In this document: positions 60,907 to 64,000 of the stretch, one piece after another
Position numbering within the stretch: the stretch's first letter is position 1
Layout of the letters: each line of letters starts with the position of its first letter
Source: Pseudochelatococcus contaminans
Lineage (GTDB): Bacteria; Pseudomonadota; Alphaproteobacteria; Rhizobiales; Beijerinckiaceae
Direction of reading: 5' to 3'
NCBI RefSeq assembly: GCF_014195635.1
Contig: NZ_JACICC010000007.1
Span: 123,602 to 187,601 of the forward strand
Length of the DNA stretch: 64,000 nucleotides
Made by a program: the position numbers and the translations under genes
The notes under the pieces: generated by a model
Told to the model about the DNA's origin: nothing
The model's database searches: none
What the model saw: the letters and a program-made list of their open reading frames with translations, nothing else

Positions 60907-62751
60907 CTACCCCAGAATGTCCGCGAAAACGTTCTCTTCTTCCGGCTCCGGCGGTGGAGCCGACGCCGCGGCGGGCGGGTCGCATAGGTTCTTCAATTCA
61001 AGGCAAGCGTCGCGCAAGAACTGAGGGATCTCCACCTCGTTACATTGCGCCAGAAAATCGGCGATCCCCCAATTTCCCTTCGACCAGCCGAAATACTCCT
61101 TCAAAGCTGCCTGCGCCTGCGCTTTTGGATCGGGGTACTTCGCCGCAAGGTGCGGCGGCCAGTCGAGCACGTCGGCAAAACGTTCCAGGGCAGCCGGCGT
61201 CGTATTTTTGAGGATCAGGTCCTCGATGCCCTTCTCTGCGTGCATGAACAACCGCTCGACCTGGGCCTCGATCGCCGCCTGTGCCACGGCCGTCTGCTTA
61301 TCGCAGATGGCGAACGTCCGCTTGCCGAGCCCCTTGTAGAGCGCTGCCAGATCGGCGATCTGGCTCTCGGTTCCAGCGTCGATCACGCAAATGCCCAATG
61401 CCTCCACCGAGGCGTAGGTCGCCGGGTTCAATTCGGCAAGCCGTCGTGCTGCAACCGGGAAGGATGCGGCTTCGGTCGCCCCTTCGGCTATAAGTACGCG
61501 GCGCGACAGCAGCCCCTCGCAAAAGCGTGTTCGAAACTCTTGACGATAACGCTTGTGCTTGACGCTTTCCGGGAGCGCAATCTTTGACTGCATCAACTCG
61601 CCATCGTCGGAGCGCGACAGGATCACCGTCTCGTTAAGCGTGAACTCTTCCAGCACATACGGCGAATGCGAGGTGAAGATCGACTGCGCCGACAGCTTGC
61701 GGAGCTCGTGGACGATCCGCTTTTGTGCATAGGGCGGAATCGCCGTTTCTGCCTCTTCCATCGCAAAAATGACGTTCTGCTTATCTTCAGCAATTTGCGA
61801 CAGCAGGGCCAGCACCAGCATGTTGATCGTGCCCGTACCCTGACGGAAAAAAGGAGCCGCGTGATCGCCTCCACCCGTCGCAATAAATGCCGTCACGATC
61901 TTGCGCAGATGCTCGCGCGTCAAATTCGAGACTTTGAGATGCGGCTGCGCGCCCCATTCGCGGGGAACGTACTTCTTCAGCGACTTGTTGATGCTTTCCA
62001 GCACGCCGGAAATCCCGAGTTCTGGCTTGCTCGCCACGTCAAAACCCGCCAGCGTCTTTATCGTCTCCTCCCACATCTGGGGACGGATCTCCTTCAGACG
62101 CAGGATGATGTCGAGCAAGCTGCCGTGTTCCAGACTCAGCGCCCGCGATCCTGTCCGCAGTGAACGCAGGAAAAGGAAGCCGCAATGCTGCTTGTCCTTC
62201 TTCGAGAAGGGCGTTGGCGTTGCCTCTTCGGCGATGCTACGGGTGAAATACGTGTTGCCGGAGAAATCGTCCTCATCTGGATCGTATTCTCCGATGAACG
62301 TCACTCGGAGCGCCGCAACGATATTCGCTGCATCGACCCCGGCTGGCTCCGCTTCGTCGTAAAAGTCACCGGTGTCCGTTGCGAGCCATTCGATCTGCCC
62401 ACCAAAGCGGGCTTGCTGCTCCAGTGACAGGTCAATGATCGTCACCTCGATGGTGATTTTTGGTCCCTCCGCCGGTTCCGCTTCAGCGCCCTCCGCCGGC
62501 ACAATCGGAAGATCTTCATCTTCGGCGACTACCAACGGCGGCTCAGCCAAATAGCGTCCCTGATAGAAATCGTGCTCGTCGACCGGCGGACGCCGGTTCA
62601 ATCTGTCGGGGCCAAGCACTAGGTCGATGGCTTCAAGCACCGAAGACTTGCCGGTGTTGTTGTCTCCGATAAGCACCGCATGATCCGGAAAAACCAAACG
62701 CGCCGAGCGGATGCCCCTGAAATTCTCGATTGCGACAGAGTATATTTTCAT
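60907..62751 (-). CDS. gajA: OLD-family ATPase/TOPRIM nuclease, GajA-like subunit of a Gabija-type defence system
   Basis: A 614-residue protein. The N-terminal ABC-type ATPase half has KIYSVAIENFRGIRSARLVF, Walker A IGDNNTGKSSVLEAI and a later NVIFAMEEAETAIPPYAQKR with the SIFTSHSPYVLEEF switch region. The C-terminal TOPRIM nuclease half has RVLIAEGATEAASFPVAARR (metal Glu), CVIDAGTES and FAICDKQT. This is a class 2 OLD nuclease, as in GajA, which nicks phage DNA when nucleotide pools fall. It heads the two-gene operon and is encoded opposite to the integrase. Confidence 0.88.
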   Translation of the reverse strand: MKIYSVAIENFRGIRSARLVFPDHAVLIGDNNTGKSSVLEAIDLVLGPDRLNRRPPVDEHDFYQGRYLAEPPLVVAEDEDLPIVPAEGAEAEPAEGPKITIEVTIIDLSLEQQARFGGQIEWLATDTGDFYDEAEPAGVDAANIVAALRVTFIGEYDPDEDDFSGNTYFTRSIAEEATPTPFSKKDKQHCGFLFLRSLRTGSRALSLEHGSLLDIILRLKEIRPQMWEETIKTLAGFDVASKPELGISGVLESINKSLKKYVPREWGAQPHLKVSNLTREHLRKIVTAFIATGGGDHAAPFFRQGTGTINMLVLALLSQIAEDKQNVIFAMEEAETAIPPYAQKRIVHELRKLSAQSIFTSHSPYVLEEFTLNETVILSRSDDGELMQSKIALPESVKHKRYRQEFRTRFCEGLLSRRVLIAEGATEAASFPVAARRLAELNPATYASVEALGICVIDAGTESQIADLAALYKGLGKRTFAICDKQTAVAQAAIEAQVERLFMHAEKGIEDLILKNTTPAALERFADVLDWPPHLAAKYPDPKAQAQAALKEYFGWSKGNWGIADFLAQCNEVEIPQFLRDACLELKNLCDPPAAASAPPPEPEEENVFADILG

Positions 62752-63254
62752 TGCCCACCCTGTAAGTCAGATCCCCAAGATCTTTCTATTCGTCTACGTG
62801 TCTAATAGCGGAAAAGCTTTGCAAGAGTCTCATCAGCTTATTGGAAAATAACAAAATATTCTTAAAACGTCGTTTTGCTTTGCGAAGCGAGAGGGAACGA
62901 GGGAACGCAGGCTACGAGGAGAAAACGACGGCCACCTTCCTCGATGGCACTGATGGCTTGCAAGACGACCGAACAAACGCTGCGGGTCTGAGGCTAGTGT
63001 GGCGCCGGGCGCTGTCAATGAAGATGGGTGAGCTACAAGTTTCTCTGCTACCGAAACCCTTATCTACGGCTTACGCATTTGCTGTTTTCCGCCGGGGGAA
63101 AGTCTTCCCCCTAGCCGGCGCCACGGTCGCCGGCACACCCCCTTCTGCGGGGAGACCCCGCAACGCCCCCTTAGAGTGAGAGTGCGGACGGGTTTTGCCG
63201 TGACGGGTTGAGGGCCGGAGGAGAGTCTTCTGGCGCCCGTCGCGGAGAACCGCG
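62752..63254 (+). ncRNA. Structured leader upstream of the ardC-like gene (three consecutive hairpins)
   Basis: No gene is seen in this 503-nt gap. Three adjacent stems lie at its right: GGGGGAA/TTCCCCC (63094-63111), GCCGGCG/CGCCGGC (63114-63134) and TGCGGGG/CCCCGCA (63146-63162). A G-rich stretch leads from there to the ATG at 63255. The 5' boundary and any function are unknown. It may be an untranslated leader RNA with regulatory structure. Confidence 0.4.
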
Positions 63255-63907
63255 ATGTCCAGACATGATCGCAGCGTTCGCACCGGCTCGGACCGGACGA
63301 ACCTTTATGACGAAATCACCACCAAAATCATCGCCGAACTGGAGGCCGGCCGGGTGCCATGGGTGCAGCCTTGGGGTACATCGACCGCCAAGGCGCCGCT
63401 CGGCCTACCGAAAAACGCCGCCACCTCCCGCAGCTACAGCGGCATCAACGTGCTCATCCTTTGGGGCGCGGTCATCGAGCACGGCTTTCCCTGCCAGGGC
63501 TGGCTTACATTCCGGCAGGCGCTTTCGCTCGGCGGCCATGTCCGCAAGGGCGAGCACGGCACCACGGTCGTCTATGCCGACCGTTTTACGCCGGAAGACG
63601 AGAAGCGCCGCGCCCGCGAAGCCGGCGAGGAAGCGCATGCCATCCCGTTCCTGAAGCGCTTTACGGTCTTCAACGTGGTGCAATGCGACGGGCTGCCCGA
63701 CGACATCGCCATGGTCACGCCGCCGCCACCGCCCGGCTTGATCGAGCCGAGGGTCGAGGCGCTCATCAAGGCGACCGGCGTCGATTTCCGCATCGGCGGC
63801 AACAGGGCCTTCTACGCTCCGTCCCAGGACTATGTGAGGGTCCCGCCGCCCCAGGCGTATTTCGAGCCCATCAACTGGCACCGGACGGCTCTGCACGAAC
63901 TCGGTCA
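63255..63907 (+). pseudogene. ArdC-type anti-restriction protein, interrupted in its metallopeptidase motif
   Basis: About 218 residues resembling ArdC are readable. The N-terminal ssDNA-binding domain has TNLYDEITTKIIAELEAGRVP, SRSYSGINVLILWGA and WLTFRQALSLGGHVRKGEHG. The metallopeptidase domain begins VPPPQAYFEPINWHRTALHELGH. Family members continue HELGHWTGH...; here the sequence changes after HELGH to YAVSRIMP, exactly where TTATGCCG-type repeats start (63908). The frame stays open to the window edge, but the product would lack the third zinc ligand and the C-terminus. It is probably inactivated by an insertion. ArdC protects incoming DNA from restriction during conjugation. Confidence 0.72.
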
Positions 63908-64000
63908 TTATGCCGTAAGTCGGATTATGCCGCATGGCCGAGCTTTTCGGCTGTCACGCCGGCTTTCGGCCATGCGGCAGTTCGGCATAATCAGAGCGCT
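63908..64000. mobile_element. Palindrome-rich terminus of a second mobile element inserted in the ardC-like gene
   Basis: TTATGCCG occurs at 63908-63915 and 63925-63932, with CGGCATAA at 63983-63990. CCGCATGGCCGA (63930-63941) is inverted as TCGGCCATGCGG (63966-63977). This pattern, beginning where ArdC homology stops, resembles the ends of tyrosine-recombinase-mobilised elements such as RIT elements. The recombinase genes would be outside the window. Confidence 0.45.

Larger units (their letters stand above)
56337..64000 (+). mobile_element. Integrative element at tRNA-Leu carrying a Gabija-like defence system (right end outside the window)
   Basis: Bounded on the left by the tRNA-Leu fragment and an adjacent tyrosine integrase reading inward. 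The cargo is an excisionase-like gene, a toxin-antitoxin pair, an OLD-nuclease/helicase pair and an anti-restriction gene. No second att site is seen before the window ends, so the element is longer than 7.6 kb. The intact tRNA-Leu is expected at its far end. Confidence 0.8.

Overview
The window is a bacterial chromosome segment from an alphaproteobacterium, most likely of the order Hyphomicrobiales (Rhizobiales). Several gene orders point there: the helicase / S4 protein / fdxA / carD / M48 block, DUF3108-rpmB next to cobT-cobS, lepB-rnc-era, and phoR-pstSCAB-phoU-phoB followed by gcrA, argD, argF and hslO. A GcrA-type cell-cycle regulator, aerobic CobST cobaltochelatase and an ECF11-type RpoE/ChrR pair fit the same assignment. 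There is no rRNA gene, so I do not name a genus. The core is GC-rich. Two stretches look different: an AT-rich islet at about 29.1-31.2 kb, and an integrated element from 56.3 kb to the right edge.

Layout. 1-2.9 kb: end of a ScfR/PrpR-type regulator, then a ceramidase-like membrane protein and a luciferase-like flavin oxidoreductase. 2.9-10.9 kb: what looks like a singlet-oxygen stress locus, with DUF2177 protein, photolyase, DUF1365, DUF1295, ChrR anti-sigma, RpoE, an FAD oxidoreductase and a cyclopropane-synthase-like methyltransferase. Three near-identical promoters (TGATCC, 18 bp, TAGAA) can be read directly in it. 10.9-21.1 kb: tRNA-Arg(CCT), secreted nuclease-like protein, M48 lipoprotein, carD, fdxA, S4 protein, a long SUV3-like helicase, DUF3108. 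21.4-28.2 kb: rpmB, a VUT transporter, cobT, cobS and a class A penicillin-binding protein. 28.6-34.8 kb: NUDIX hydrolase, a possible ADP-ribosyltransferase-fold toxin with a small upstream partner, an unknown gene, a lone flagellin, a BrnT/BrnA module, and a nucleotidyltransferase-fold gene beside a perfect 30-bp inverted repeat. 34.8-40.2 kb: lepB-rnc-era and topA. 40.4-43.2 kb: copper-related DUF2946/PCu(A)C pair, an FMN reductase and small envelope genes. 43.3-50.4 kb: complete Pho regulon core with a triple PhoB half-site before pstS. 50.5-56.2 kb: gcrA, arginine genes, hslO, a PhnA-like protein, and a DUF1971/truncated hemoglobin pair.

From 56,337 a 54-nt 3' fragment of tRNA-Leu(TAA) marks the end of an integrative element that runs past the window. 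It carries a tyrosine integrase, an excisionase-like protein, a HigB/HigA-type toxin-antitoxin pair, a two-gene OLD-nuclease/UvrD-helicase system (Gabija-like anti-phage defence) and an ArdC-type anti-restriction gene. That gene is interrupted in its metallopeptidase motif by what looks like the palindromic end of another mobile element. A two-hairpin intergenic repeat occurs four times in the host part (9.5, 28.4, 32.9 and 37.3 kb).
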